Below are positions 1-6,031 of a stretch of 14,841 nt of DNA, one piece after another. Source of the stretch: CAYPPG01 sp964412555 (GTDB lineage Bacteria > Hinthialibacterota > Hinthialibacteria > Hinthialibacterales > Hinthialibacteraceae); NCBI GenBank assembly GCA_964412555.1, contig CAYPPG010000113.1:1-14841 (forward strand), read 5' to 3'. The position numbers and the translations under genes were made by a program. The notes beneath the pieces are model-generated. The model saw only the letters and a program-made list of their open reading frames with translations. It had not been told where the DNA came from and did no database searches. Every line of letters begins with the position of its first letter. Position 1 is the first letter of the stretch.

Positions 1-38
1 ATCCAATCTCCGCACAAACCGGGTAAAAGCCTGGTAGA

Positions 39-64
39 GTGGGTTGAATGATAATGAAACCCAC
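39..64. repeat. Palindromic intergenic repeat (REP-like hairpin)
   Basis: Two 7-nt arms, GTGGGTT (39-45) and AACCCAC (58-64), are perfect inverted complements around a 12-nt loop. The layout, a GTGGGTT arm, an AT-rich loop and an AACCCAC arm, resembles palindromic intergenic repeats seen in many bacterial genomes. That resemblance is from memory and needs a genome-wide count. No T-tract follows on the plus strand, so this is not a convincing terminator. Confidence 0.5.
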
Positions 65-70
65 CACCAT

Positions 71-86
71 GACTACGCTTATCCTT
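71..86. repeat. 16-bp direct repeat, left copy flanking the toxin-antitoxin pair
   Basis: The 16-mer GACTACGCTTATCCTT occurs here and again, identically, at 690-705. The two copies bracket the brnT/brnA-like pair. In this copy the left arm of the hairpin seen at 682-706 is missing, so the element is only half preserved. Confidence 0.65.
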
Positions 87-128
87 CGTACCCGGGATTT
101 TCCTACTGGATAATCAGTACAATAATGG

Positions 129-140
129 TATATTTATTAT
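129..140 (+). promoter_or_regulatory. Candidate -10 region for the toxin-antitoxin operon
   Basis: An AT-rich stretch holds two overlapping -10-like hexamers, TATATT (129-134) and TATTAT (135-140). The only upstream -35-like hexamer is TGGATA (107-112, 16-bp spacing from the first), which is a weak match. The hexamers are so close to the ATG at 144 that transcription would begin at or within a few bases of the start codon. No Shine-Dalgarno sequence precedes that ATG, so the toxin message may be leaderless. This is an inference. Confidence 0.3.
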
Positions 141-143
141 ATC

Positions 144-416
144 ATGACCGGATTTGAATTTGACGAGGAAAAAAGCCGGACGAATCTGGACAAGCACGGA
201 ATCGACTTCTTGGGTGCTCAACGCTTGTGGAACGATCCGGACTTGCTTGAAATCCCGGCGAAAACCGTGGATGAACCAAGATTCCTTGTTATCGGAAAAA
301 TTGAAGAGAAATACTGGTCTGCCGTGATTACTTATCGTCATACAAATATCCGAATTATTTCTGTTCGCCGGTCGAAAAGTGAGGAGGTGGCGTTATATGA
401 AAGCGAAGACATTTGA
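144..416 (+). CDS. brnT: BrnT-type ribonuclease toxin
   Basis: The 90-residue product has the usual length and layout of the BrnT family (type II toxins, RelE-like fold, ribonucleases acting on RNA in the cytoplasm). It opens with the typical N-terminus, FEFDEEKSRTNLDKHGIDF at residues 4-22, and ends with a strand resembling the family's IRIISVRRS core near residues 69-77. The start is fixed by that N-terminus, although no Shine-Dalgarno precedes it. The next gene begins 20 nt before this one ends, in another frame, and is its probable antitoxin. In this family the toxin gene usually comes first and the BrnA-toxin complex represses its own promoter. Toxicity was inferred from the family, not shown. 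Confidence in the family is high from motif and gene order. Confidence 0.87.
   Translation: MTGFEFDEEKSRTNLDKHGIDFLGAQRLWNDPDLLEIPAKTVDEPRFLVIGKIEEKYWSAVITYRHTNIRIISVRRSKSEEVALYESEDI
382..387 (+). promoter_or_regulatory. Shine-Dalgarno sequence that sets the antitoxin start
   Basis: AGGAGG lies inside the 3' end of the toxin gene, 9 nt before the ATG at 397. A GTG at 379 in the same frame would place this motif inside the coding region, so the ATG at 397 is the better start. Confidence 0.75.
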
Positions 417-630
417 CCGGAAATTCGACGCCGGAGAAGACATCACGGATGAACTTGATCTATCCAAAGCCAAGCGGTCGGCGCGAGAACAAAGGCGGGT
501 GAATGTAGATTTCCCGATTTGGATGATCAAGGCGCTGGATCGTGAGGCCAACCGGCTGGGAGTTACGCGGCAGTCCATCATCAAAATGTGGCTGGCGGAA
601 CGGTTGCGGCATTCAACGCTTGAAAAATAA
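397..630 (+). CDS. brnA: BrnA/CopG-type antitoxin
   Basis: The 77-residue product is the probable antitoxin of the preceding BrnT-like toxin. The N-terminal part (about residues 1-35) is acidic and polar and likely binds the toxin. The C-terminal part, roughly residues 36-70, reads VNVDFPIWMIKALDREANR and continues into GVTRQSIIKMWLAERL. This is a ribbon-helix-helix DNA-binding pattern of the CopG/Arc type, with the strand VNVDFP and two helices. Members bind the operon promoter as dimers, alone or with toxin. The ATG at 397 follows AGGAGG and overlaps the toxin gene by 20 nt, which implies translational coupling. A GTG at 379 would add six residues but lacks a ribosome binding site. Confidence 0.84.
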   Translation: MKAKTFDRKFDAGEDITDELDLSKAKRSAREQRRVNVDFPIWMIKALDREANRLGVTRQSIIKMWLAERLRHSTLEK

Positions 631-765
631 CTCTATTCGGATTTCAAACCGGAAAAACTCGGGGGCTTGCGGCTTCTTCGGCAAGGATAGACTACGCTTA
701 TCCTTGGCATCCGTTCATCGAAAAAGAGGTTGGGGGGCTGGTTTTAAGAGAAAGAAGAACAACGA
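631..765. other. Intergenic region between converging genes
   Basis: No gene is supported here. The stretch separates the antitoxin gene (plus strand) from the minus-strand operon that ends at 766. It contains the palindrome at 682-706 and a weaker, interrupted inverted repeat just before it (CTTGC near 665 against GCAAG near 681). Neither hairpin is followed by a run of T on either strand that would make a textbook terminator. Confidence 0.6.
682..706. repeat. Perfect 8-bp hairpin containing the right copy of the 16-bp direct repeat
   Basis: The arms CAAGGATA (682-689) and TATCCTTG (699-706) pair perfectly around a 9-nt loop. The loop and right arm include the 16-mer GACTACGCTTATCCTT (690-705), which is also found at 71-86. 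It may serve as a transcription stop or mRNA-stabilising structure between converging genes, or be a REP-type mobile repeat. Confidence 0.65.
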
Positions 766-1887
766 TTAAAGAGCATCGACGACACGTTGCATCTCCTCTT
801 CCGTCTGATAAAAATGGGGCGAGAGACGTATCCGCCCTTCCCGCTCGATGCCTCGGATGTTGTTTTCATTGAGCCGGTCAAGAATGGATTGGTTGGAATG
901 AGTTGAGTGGGTTAATGTTACAATTCCCGACCATTCCGTTTTACCTCTTGGAGAGTGACATTGGTACCCTTTATTCAGAGCGCCTTCGACGAGAATATCA
1001 GTCAACATTCGGACCCGCTCACAAATCTCTTCCATCCCCGTCTCCAAAAAAAGGGCAAGACTTTCTCCCATCCCGATTAAATTGATCGAGGGCGGCGTTC
1101 CATATTCAAACCGTGCGGTATCTTCACGAAGAACATACTCGTATTGCAGATACGGCAACGGTTCGGTGACCGTATCGGCTCCGACACACGTTGGCTGGAT
1201 GACAGAAAACAAATGATGCGGACAATAAAAGAAACCGGCTCCCTGCGGACCAAGTAGCCATTTTTGCGCACCGCCACAAGCGAAATCCACCTGCGCCTTT
1301 TTTAAATCCAGCGGGAACACCCCCATTCCCTGAATGAGATCGACCATAAATAAAACGCCTTTGCTGTGACACAATTTTCCCACTTCTTCCAGATCCAACC
1401 GAAAACCGGAAGCGAATTGCACAAAACTCACGGTCAATAACCGGGTACCGGGAATCAATTCTTTTTCGATTTGTTCCAGCGTAACCCGTTCCTCGACCGG
1501 TTGGATCAGGTGAAAGATCACCCCTTTATCCCGCAACCGCATCCATGGATAAATATTGGCCGGATATTCCCCGCGAATAGAAACGATGCGGTCATTCGCA
1601 TGCCAATCGATCCCGTTCGCCACCCAATTGATCCCTTCCGTCGTATTCCGGCTGAAGGCGATCTCATCCGCTTGCACATTCAACATCCGCGCCAGCGAAT
1701 TGCGGCATTCGGCAAATTGGTTTTTCATCTCGAACCACGCATGAGGAGGCATGGAATAATTCATTTCAATCGCCCACCTCATTGTCTCGACGCACCGTTT
1801 CGGGATTGGAGACACACCGGCGTGATTCAGAAATACCGTCTCTTTTTTGGGGAATTCAAACTCACTTCGAATTCGATCCAGATCCAT
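766..1887 (-). CDS. Class V aminotransferase-fold PLP enzyme
   Basis: The 373-residue product belongs to the aminotransferase class V family (fold type I PLP enzymes; relatives include isopenicillin-N epimerase-like and kynureninase-like proteins). NHAG near residues 21-24, the PLP-ring pair D183/Q186 in VDLIQG, and the Schiff-base lysine K209 in GGAQKWLLGPQG are all visible. The C-terminal REGRIRLSPHFY resembles the class V core but lacks the catalytic cysteine of cysteine desulfurases, so sulphur mobilisation is unlikely. The start at 1887 is preceded by GGGAG. A longer reading from 1941 would run into the upstream gene. The start lies 1 nt after the TAA of the glycosyltransferase gene, which indicates coupled translation. 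The substrate is unknown. Confidence 0.8.
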   Translation of the reverse strand: MDLDRIRSEFEFPKKETVFLNHAGVSPIPKRCVETMRWAIEMNYSMPPHAWFEMKNQFAECRNSLARMLNVQADEIAFSRNTTEGINWVANGIDWHANDRIVSIRGEYPANIYPWMRLRDKGVIFHLIQPVEERVTLEQIEKELIPGTRLLTVSFVQFASGFRLDLEEVGKLCHSKGVLFMVDLIQGMGVFPLDLKKAQVDFACGGAQKWLLGPQGAGFFYCPHHLFSVIQPTCVGADTVTEPLPYLQYEYVLREDTARFEYGTPPSINLIGMGESLALFLETGMEEICERVRMLTDILVEGALNKGYQCHSPRGKTEWSGIVTLTHSTHSNQSILDRLNENNIRGIEREGRIRLSPHFYQTEEEMQRVVDAL

Positions 1888-1888
1888 G

Positions 1889-2617
1889 TTATTCTCCCTT
1901 TTCTCCGTTCTTTTTCCCGAAGCGAAGTTTGAATAATTCAATCAACATAGAGGGAGCGTCACGATGCATTCGAATTCGTGAATGAGAATTATCCCGCCAA
2001 TGAATCGGCACTTCTTTGACGGTAAATCCGGCTTGCTGCAAATGCCAAATCATTTCAACATCGAAAGCCCACCCTGTAGAGCGCACCTTTGATCGTATAT
2101 GAAGTATGGCATTCCGACAAAACGCTTTGGCCCCGCATTGCGTATCTTTGAAATGAAATTGAAATAACAATCGAACAATCAGGTTGAACACGCGGCTGGC
2201 TAGACGCCGCATCATCGGTTGGGGGATGACTTGTTTGCTTTCGGGAAGCCAGCGGGAACCGATGGCACTATCTGCCCCTTGCTTTACTGCTTCAATCAAC
2301 TTTTTTAACTCCGTAGGCACAGTTGAATTATCCGCATCGGTAAACGCGATTATTTCTCCTTGTGCTTCATCAAATCCTTGTAAAACAGCACCCCCTTTCC
2401 CGAGTCTTTTTTTCGTCGCCCATAACTGAACAAATGGATATTCTTTCGCCAATGCGGCTGCAATCTGATCCGTCCTGTCCGCAGAACCGTTGACAATCAG
2501 AAGAATTTCCACTTCATTCGGCTTCCACTCATTGGTCACGAATTCCGCGTAATCGCGGACCGTTGCTTCGAGACGAGATTCCTCGTTGTATGCGGGTATA
2601 ATGATGGAATATTTCAT
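1889..2617 (-). CDS. GT2 family glycosyltransferase (dolichyl/polyprenyl-phosphate sugar synthase-like)
   Basis: This 242-residue protein has a GT-A fold, opening with SIIIPAYNEE (residues 4-13). The metal-binding DxD is D94-A95-D96 in AFTDADNST. A later DTQCGAKAF motif and the GWAFDVE segment are typical of the DPG-synthase branch of GT2. Relatives move a sugar from a nucleotide donor to a polyprenyl phosphate or a membrane acceptor at the inner membrane. No transmembrane helix is present, unlike some members, so any membrane contact is peripheral. The C-terminal codons double as the Shine-Dalgarno region of the next gene. The pfkB-family gene precedes it by 98 nt on the same strand. Family assignment is strong; donor and acceptor are unknown. 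Confidence 0.86.
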   Translation of the reverse strand: MKYSIIIPAYNEESRLEATVRDYAEFVTNEWKPNEVEILLIVNGSADRTDQIAAALAKEYPFVQLWATKKRLGKGGAVLQGFDEAQGEIIAFTDADNSTVPTELKKLIEAVKQGADSAIGSRWLPESKQVIPQPMMRRLASRVFNLIVRLLFQFHFKDTQCGAKAFCRNAILHIRSKVRSTGWAFDVEMIWHLQQAGFTVKEVPIHWRDNSHSRIRMHRDAPSMLIELFKLRFGKKNGEKGE

Positions 2618-2715
2618 CTATTTTCATCTCAAGAGCTGAATATATCACCGATGAATATCAGTTATTCCATTTCCATGAAAAGGAGATTAATTGGGTACGG
2701 TCATTTCACCAAGAA

Positions 2716-3639
2716 TTACAAAACAATCTCTTCAAATAACGATAGATCACGAATATGTTGAATTCGGTCTGTAATCATCTGTTTATCGATACTTGCCAAT
2801 CGGTTTACGCTGAAATCTTCGACCGTGAACGATGCCATGACTGTCCCCATTACGAGTGCTTGCCGCATGACTGCAAAATCGCATTTCCCGCATCTGGCAA
2901 GATAGCCCATCATTCCCCCTGCAAAAGTATCACCGGCGCCCGTCGGATCTTTGGCCGTCCGCAAAGGCACGGCAGGGACGACACATATCTCGTTTTTCCC
3001 GAACAACATCGCCCCATGATCCCCTTTTTTAATGATGACTAGTTGTGGCCCCATATCGAGAAGTTCATCCGCCGCCGTTAATACATCCGTCTTACCGGTC
3101 AATTGTTTGGCTTCGCTGTCGTTTACCAGCATGATATCCACTCGGCTGACGACTTCTTTCAATAGTTCAAGCGTATCTGTCATCCAGAAATTCATCGTGT
3201 CGGCCGCAACAATGGGGTTGCCGCTCATTTTATTCAAAACGTCTAGTTGCAATTGGGGATGGATATTCCCCAAAAACAGAAAGGGAACCGAGGAATGAGA
3301 ACCTGGAATTTTCGGAGAAAAATCGGCGAACACACCTAACTGCGTATCCAACGTCGTACGGATGTTCATATCCGTTTCATACCGGCCTTCCCAGAAAAAG
3401 GTTTTCCCTGGAACCCGTTCCAAACAGGTTAAATCAACATCCTTGTCCAAAAGCAGGTCTTCGTATTCCTTGGAAAAATCGTCTCCTACAACTCCGACGA
3501 TACCTGGTTTGCATAAGTAACTCGCAGCACAGGAAGCAAATACTGCGGTTCCTCCAAGCACCCTTTCCACAGATTCGAGCGGCGTATGGATCGTATCCAA
3601 TCCGACTGATCCAACAATTAATAAATTCGGTTGACTCAT
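2716..3639 (-). CDS. PfkB-family carbohydrate/nucleoside kinase
   Basis: The 307-residue product has the ribokinase fold. The N-terminal GG segment (VLGGTAVFASCAAS, residues 28-40) matches the substrate-side signature. The C-terminal signature DPTGAGDTFAGG (residues 231-242) contains the oxyanion-hole glycines and the catalytic base D237. Such enzymes phosphorylate a sugar or nucleoside hydroxyl with ATP. The internal stretch DTMNFW (residues 147-152) and the ETDMNIRTTLDTQL stretch resemble a widespread, poorly characterised subgroup of PfkB kinases. That subgroup assignment is from memory. It is the first gene of the minus-strand group with the glycosyltransferase and class V enzyme. The start ATG has only a weakly placed GAGGA upstream. 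Confidence 0.88.
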   Translation of the reverse strand: MSQPNLLIVGSVGLDTIHTPLESVERVLGGTAVFASCAASYLCKPGIVGVVGDDFSKEYEDLLLDKDVDLTCLERVPGKTFFWEGRYETDMNIRTTLDTQLGVFADFSPKIPGSHSSVPFLFLGNIHPQLQLDVLNKMSGNPIVAADTMNFWMTDTLELLKEVVSRVDIMLVNDSEAKQLTGKTDVLTAADELLDMGPQLVIIKKGDHGAMLFGKNEICVVPAVPLRTAKDPTGAGDTFAGGMMGYLARCGKCDFAVMRQALVMGTVMASFTVEDFSVNRLASIDKQMITDRIQHIRDLSLFEEIVL

Positions 3640-3676
3640 CGTATGGTTTTCTATCCTCTTTTCTGAAATGGTTCTT

Positions 3677-3706
3677 ATTATGGTATGCGGTCTCTCATGA
3701 ATCCAA
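3677..3706 (-). promoter_or_regulatory. Candidate promoter for the kinase-glycosyltransferase-class V enzyme group
   Basis: On the minus strand, TTGGAT (3701-3706) and CATAAT (3677-3682) are separated by 18 bp. The -10 matches five of six consensus bases, but the -35 only three. It lies about 40 nt upstream of the kinase start. Confidence 0.35.
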
Positions 3707-3784
3707 AAGGGTAAAGCCGCATCAATTCGAACTTTCGATTTACTAAAAGGTAAAAAACGAACCTTGAATTGGACAGTCTCCCTA

Positions 3785-3817
3785 TTGACGCCGAAGGAAG
3801 TGGAGTTAAATTATAGT
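3785..3817 (+). promoter_or_regulatory. Candidate promoter for the CAU tRNA
   Basis: TTGACG (3785-3790) matches five of six -35 consensus bases. Downstream there are two -10-like choices: TAAATT (3807-3812, 16-bp spacing) and TATAGT (3812-3817, 21-bp spacing, too long for a standard promoter). Either lies shortly before the tRNA at 3833. Confidence 0.4.
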
Positions 3818-3832
3818 GTTACCTTCCCACTC

Positions 3833-3906
3833 GGGCCCATAGCTCAGTTGGTTAGAGCTACCGGCTCATAACCGGTAGGTCCCAGGTTCGAATCCTGGTG
3901 GGCCCA
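3833..3906 (+). tRNA. tRNA with anticodon CAU (tRNA-Met or lysidine-type tRNA-Ile2)
   Basis: The full cloverleaf can be drawn: acceptor GGGCCCA (3833-3839) with TGGGCCC (3899-3905), D-arm GCTC/GAGC, anticodon stem ACCGG/CCGGT around loop CTCATAA with anticodon CAT, and T-arm CCAGG-TTCGAAT-CCTGG (3882-3898). The discriminator is A (3906) and CCA is not encoded. The acceptor is not the initiator type, because position 1 is a paired G. C4-G69 and C5-G68 pairs are features recognised by TilS in tRNA-Ile2, so an isoleucine tRNA needing lysidine modification is as likely as elongator Met. Confidence 0.95.
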
Positions 3907-4003
3907 GAACACTTTTCAAGTCCCCTATATTTTTTTCTTATTTGTAATACATTAAAAACATTCGTACGATTGAATTCTTTTTCTGTTTTCAAAAAGGTAC
4001 ATC

Positions 4004-4894
4004 ATGCATTACGACATCGCATCTAAACTCATTGTAGAAAATGGAAAAGAAGCGATCCATCGCCATCTTCGTAAACGAATCGTACAAGCAGTCAAACTAA
4101 TTGAGCTGCGCCCCCAAGAACTACCCAGTTTGAAAAAAGGAGATTATATCGTCAAAGTTACTGATTGTGATGGAAAGGAAGAGATACAAATTTGGGAATT
4201 CAAGACCGTCTGGAATCAAGACGATATTGTGAACCTGATGATTTATACTCTTCTTGCCAAACAAAAATATAAACTTTCAGTAGTTCCAGTCATGTTCTTG
4301 TTCATGAAAAATGATTCTGCGAAAGATTTTTATGAAGACGACTGGTTTCAATTTCATTTCGAATTAATTAAAATGTGGGAAGAATCAGGCGAAGAACTAT
4401 TGGCATCGGAAGATTATGCTCTCTACCCCTTTATCCCCATCATGAAAAAGGGTGAAGAATTGATTTTCGAGGCAGAAAAAAAGTTGTATAATAGTTCATT
4501 AGCAAGAGATGACAAAAAAGAATTTTTAACCGCGTTAGCGATTTTTGCTGGATTACGAGATAAAAGATTGTGTGAAGAATTGGTTCAAAGAAGGAGAGAC
4601 ATAATGATCGAGTCATACGCTTACGAAATCTTTAAAAAAGATGGATTAGAAGAAGGACGTAAAGAAGGACGTAAAGAAGGACGTAAAGAAGGACGTAAAG
4701 AAGGCAAGTTAGATGGATTGCGTGAAGGCATTATCCTTACTCTTGACTTGTTGTATGGTGACGACGCTCTTTATATTGCTGAGTCCCTTCAAAAAACACA
4801 ATCCATCGAAACATTGAAGGCCATTGAGCAAGCGTTGAGAAACCGCGAAGATCTTCACAAATTAAGTGAAATCTTAGAGAGCCATGCACAATAA
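4004..4894 (+). CDS. Rpn-like PD-(D/E)XK nuclease (recombination-promoting nuclease/transposase-related family)
   Basis: This 296-residue protein resembles the Rpn/YhgA-type and DUF4351-type families of PD-(D/E)XK nucleases. A probable active site is visible as D47 (GDYIVKV) followed by E65-x-K67 in WEFKT. Family members are DNA endonucleases promoting RecA-independent recombination or acting in phage defence. The second half is helical and charged, and carries four exact EGRK repeats (residues 217-232) from a 12-nt tandem repeat. Such repeats are frequent just before the C-terminal tail of Rpn-like proteins. The coding sequence looks richer in A and T than its neighbours and lies 97 nt downstream of a tRNA, both consistent with acquisition by transfer. 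An AAGG motif precedes the start by 7-8 nt. Confidence 0.72.
   Translation: MHYDIASKLIVENGKEAIHRHLRKRIVQAVKLIELRPQELPSLKKGDYIVKVTDCDGKEEIQIWEFKTVWNQDDIVNLMIYTLLAKQKYKLSVVPVMFLFMKNDSAKDFYEDDWFQFHFELIKMWEESGEELLASEDYALYPFIPIMKKGEELIFEAEKKLYNSSLARDDKKEFLTALAIFAGLRDKRLCEELVQRRRDIMIESYAYEIFKKDGLEEGRKEGRKEGRKEGRKEGKLDGLREGIILTLDLLYGDDALYIAESLQKTQSIETLKAIEQALRNREDLHKLSEILESHAQ
4652..4699. repeat. 12-nt tandem repeat, four perfect copies, in frame
   Basis: GAAGGACGTAAA is repeated four times without error and a fifth partial copy GAAGG follows (4700-4704). Each copy adds EGRK to the Rpn-like protein. Because the unit is a multiple of three, gain or loss of copies would change length without breaking the frame. 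Confidence 0.9.
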
Positions 4895-4895
4895 A

Positions 4896-6005
4896 TCATC
4901 CTTGAGAAAAGGGCAAATATAAAATCCTCGCCAACGTCGGCGCCAATCGTTCTGCCATCCATTGAAATCCGAGATCGTTCGGATGGGAACCATCCACCAG
5001 TCCATCTCCTTCACCCGGTCCTAGCAACGCATGGCCTTCAAGCAGCATGATATTTTCATCTCCTTCAGTGATCAATTTCGCGGCAACATTCCGAATGATA
5101 TCTTTTTTCGCTTCGATCAGCTCCCCTCCACCTAGCAACGAATTTTCACGGCTTGCATAAATGCGGGTAACCAACACAATCGGTGTTTCCGGGTGCTTTT
5201 CCCGTATTGTTCGAATAAAAGGTTCATACACTGAGGCAAGACTGTCGACCGTTCTATTGTTCGCCATAAAATCCATCACGAAACATGCAGCATCGATTTC
5301 AGCGACTGCCAACGCCACTTTTTTTTCTCCCCGGCCATTGCCGGAAAAACCCAAATTCACGAAATCGATATTGAGCATTCGAGATAAAATTGCTTGATAA
5401 CTCATCCCCCCTCGGCTGGCGCACCCCCCCTGCGTAATGGATGTTCCATAAAATACCACCGGCTTTGGGATGGCGAACGGGCATGGTTTTTCGATTACTG
5501 CCTCTGTATTCACTCCAATGGCTTTCACACTCACTCCATTATAAAGTGGGAGATACAACACAAATTCATGTTCCTGTGCCTGTGCATTGGAAAAATAAAT
5601 ATGCTCAACTTCCAATTCTTTATTATGTATGGCAGTTCCGACATATTTTCCATCCGCATATAAATCCACTCCGCTCTGCCCGAATACGTGCATATTCCGC
5701 ATACCGGATAATCTCGGATACTCCAAGCGAATTCCTAATGAGGTACAATTGCTCTTGAACCGAATCCGGCCGCCACTCGGACTCTTCGCCAAACTCCAAA
5801 CCGGCGGTCTCACAACATCGCTCAACCGTTTGGGCAAGCGATACAAATCCGGCGCGTTTTCATTAAACCACGGCAGCCCATTTACCTCAAAAGCCGAGTC
5901 GGGAAAATCAATCCACCGCATTTCACTTTGGGCATGGATTACCGATGAACTTACCATCAAAGCAACTACGATAAACAGAATATAAGTCAGTTTTTGAGTT
6001 TTCAT
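4896..6005 (-). CDS. Secreted SGNH/GDSL-type hydrolase
   Basis: The 369-residue product begins with a Sec signal peptide: basic MKTQK, a hydrophobic core of residues 7-20, and a likely cut after IHA at residue 25. Two domains follow. The N-terminal one (about 26-175) is beta-rich and resembles the accessory domain of SsfX3-like hydrolases. The SGNH domain has the nucleophile S189 in FYGTSITQGG, a block II glycine in GFSGNGRG (219-226), an asparagine in FMANN (246-250), and D338/H341 in VDGSHPND. The complete set suggests an active esterase or lipase, probably deacetylating a carbohydrate or lipid outside the cytoplasm. AGGAGAG precedes the ATG. It lies 26 nt after the dehydrogenase gene and ends 1 nt from the convergent Rpn-like gene. 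The substrate is unknown. Confidence 0.85.
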   Translation of the reverse strand: MKTQKLTYILFIVVALMVSSSVIHAQSEMRWIDFPDSAFEVNGLPWFNENAPDLYRLPKRLSDVVRPPVWSLAKSPSGGRIRFKSNCTSLGIRLEYPRLSGMRNMHVFGQSGVDLYADGKYVGTAIHNKELEVEHIYFSNAQAQEHEFVLYLPLYNGVSVKAIGVNTEAVIEKPCPFAIPKPVVFYGTSITQGGCASRGGMSYQAILSRMLNIDFVNLGFSGNGRGEKKVALAVAEIDAACFVMDFMANNRTVDSLASVYEPFIRTIREKHPETPIVLVTRIYASRENSLLGGGELIEAKKDIIRNVAAKLITEGDENIMLLEGHALLGPGEGDGLVDGSHPNDLGFQWMAERLAPTLARILYLPFSQG

Positions 6006-6031
6006 ATTGTTCTCTCCTTTAATAGTATTTT

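Noticed and set aside
114..341. Minus-strand ORF opposite the toxin gene
   Set aside because: It lies antisense to a recognised gene and has no family features.
542..769. Plus-strand ORF spanning the antitoxin 3' end and the intergenic repeats
   Set aside because: It starts in the wrong frame inside the antitoxin gene and shows no conserved domain.
766..1887. Cysteine desulfurase (SufS/IscS) identity
   Set aside because: The position expected for the catalytic cysteine reads SPHF, and the neighbours are not Suf or Isc genes.
1471..1932. 153-codon plus-strand ORF
   Set aside because: It is the reverse reading of the class V enzyme gene and shows no domain features.
3907..3945. T-run after the CAU tRNA as an intrinsic terminator
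   Set aside because: Only a 4-bp ACTT/AAGT stem precedes the T-run, which is too weak to call.
4652..4704. Short tandem repeat considered as a CRISPR array
   Set aside because: The unit is 12 nt with no spacers and is in frame within a coding region.
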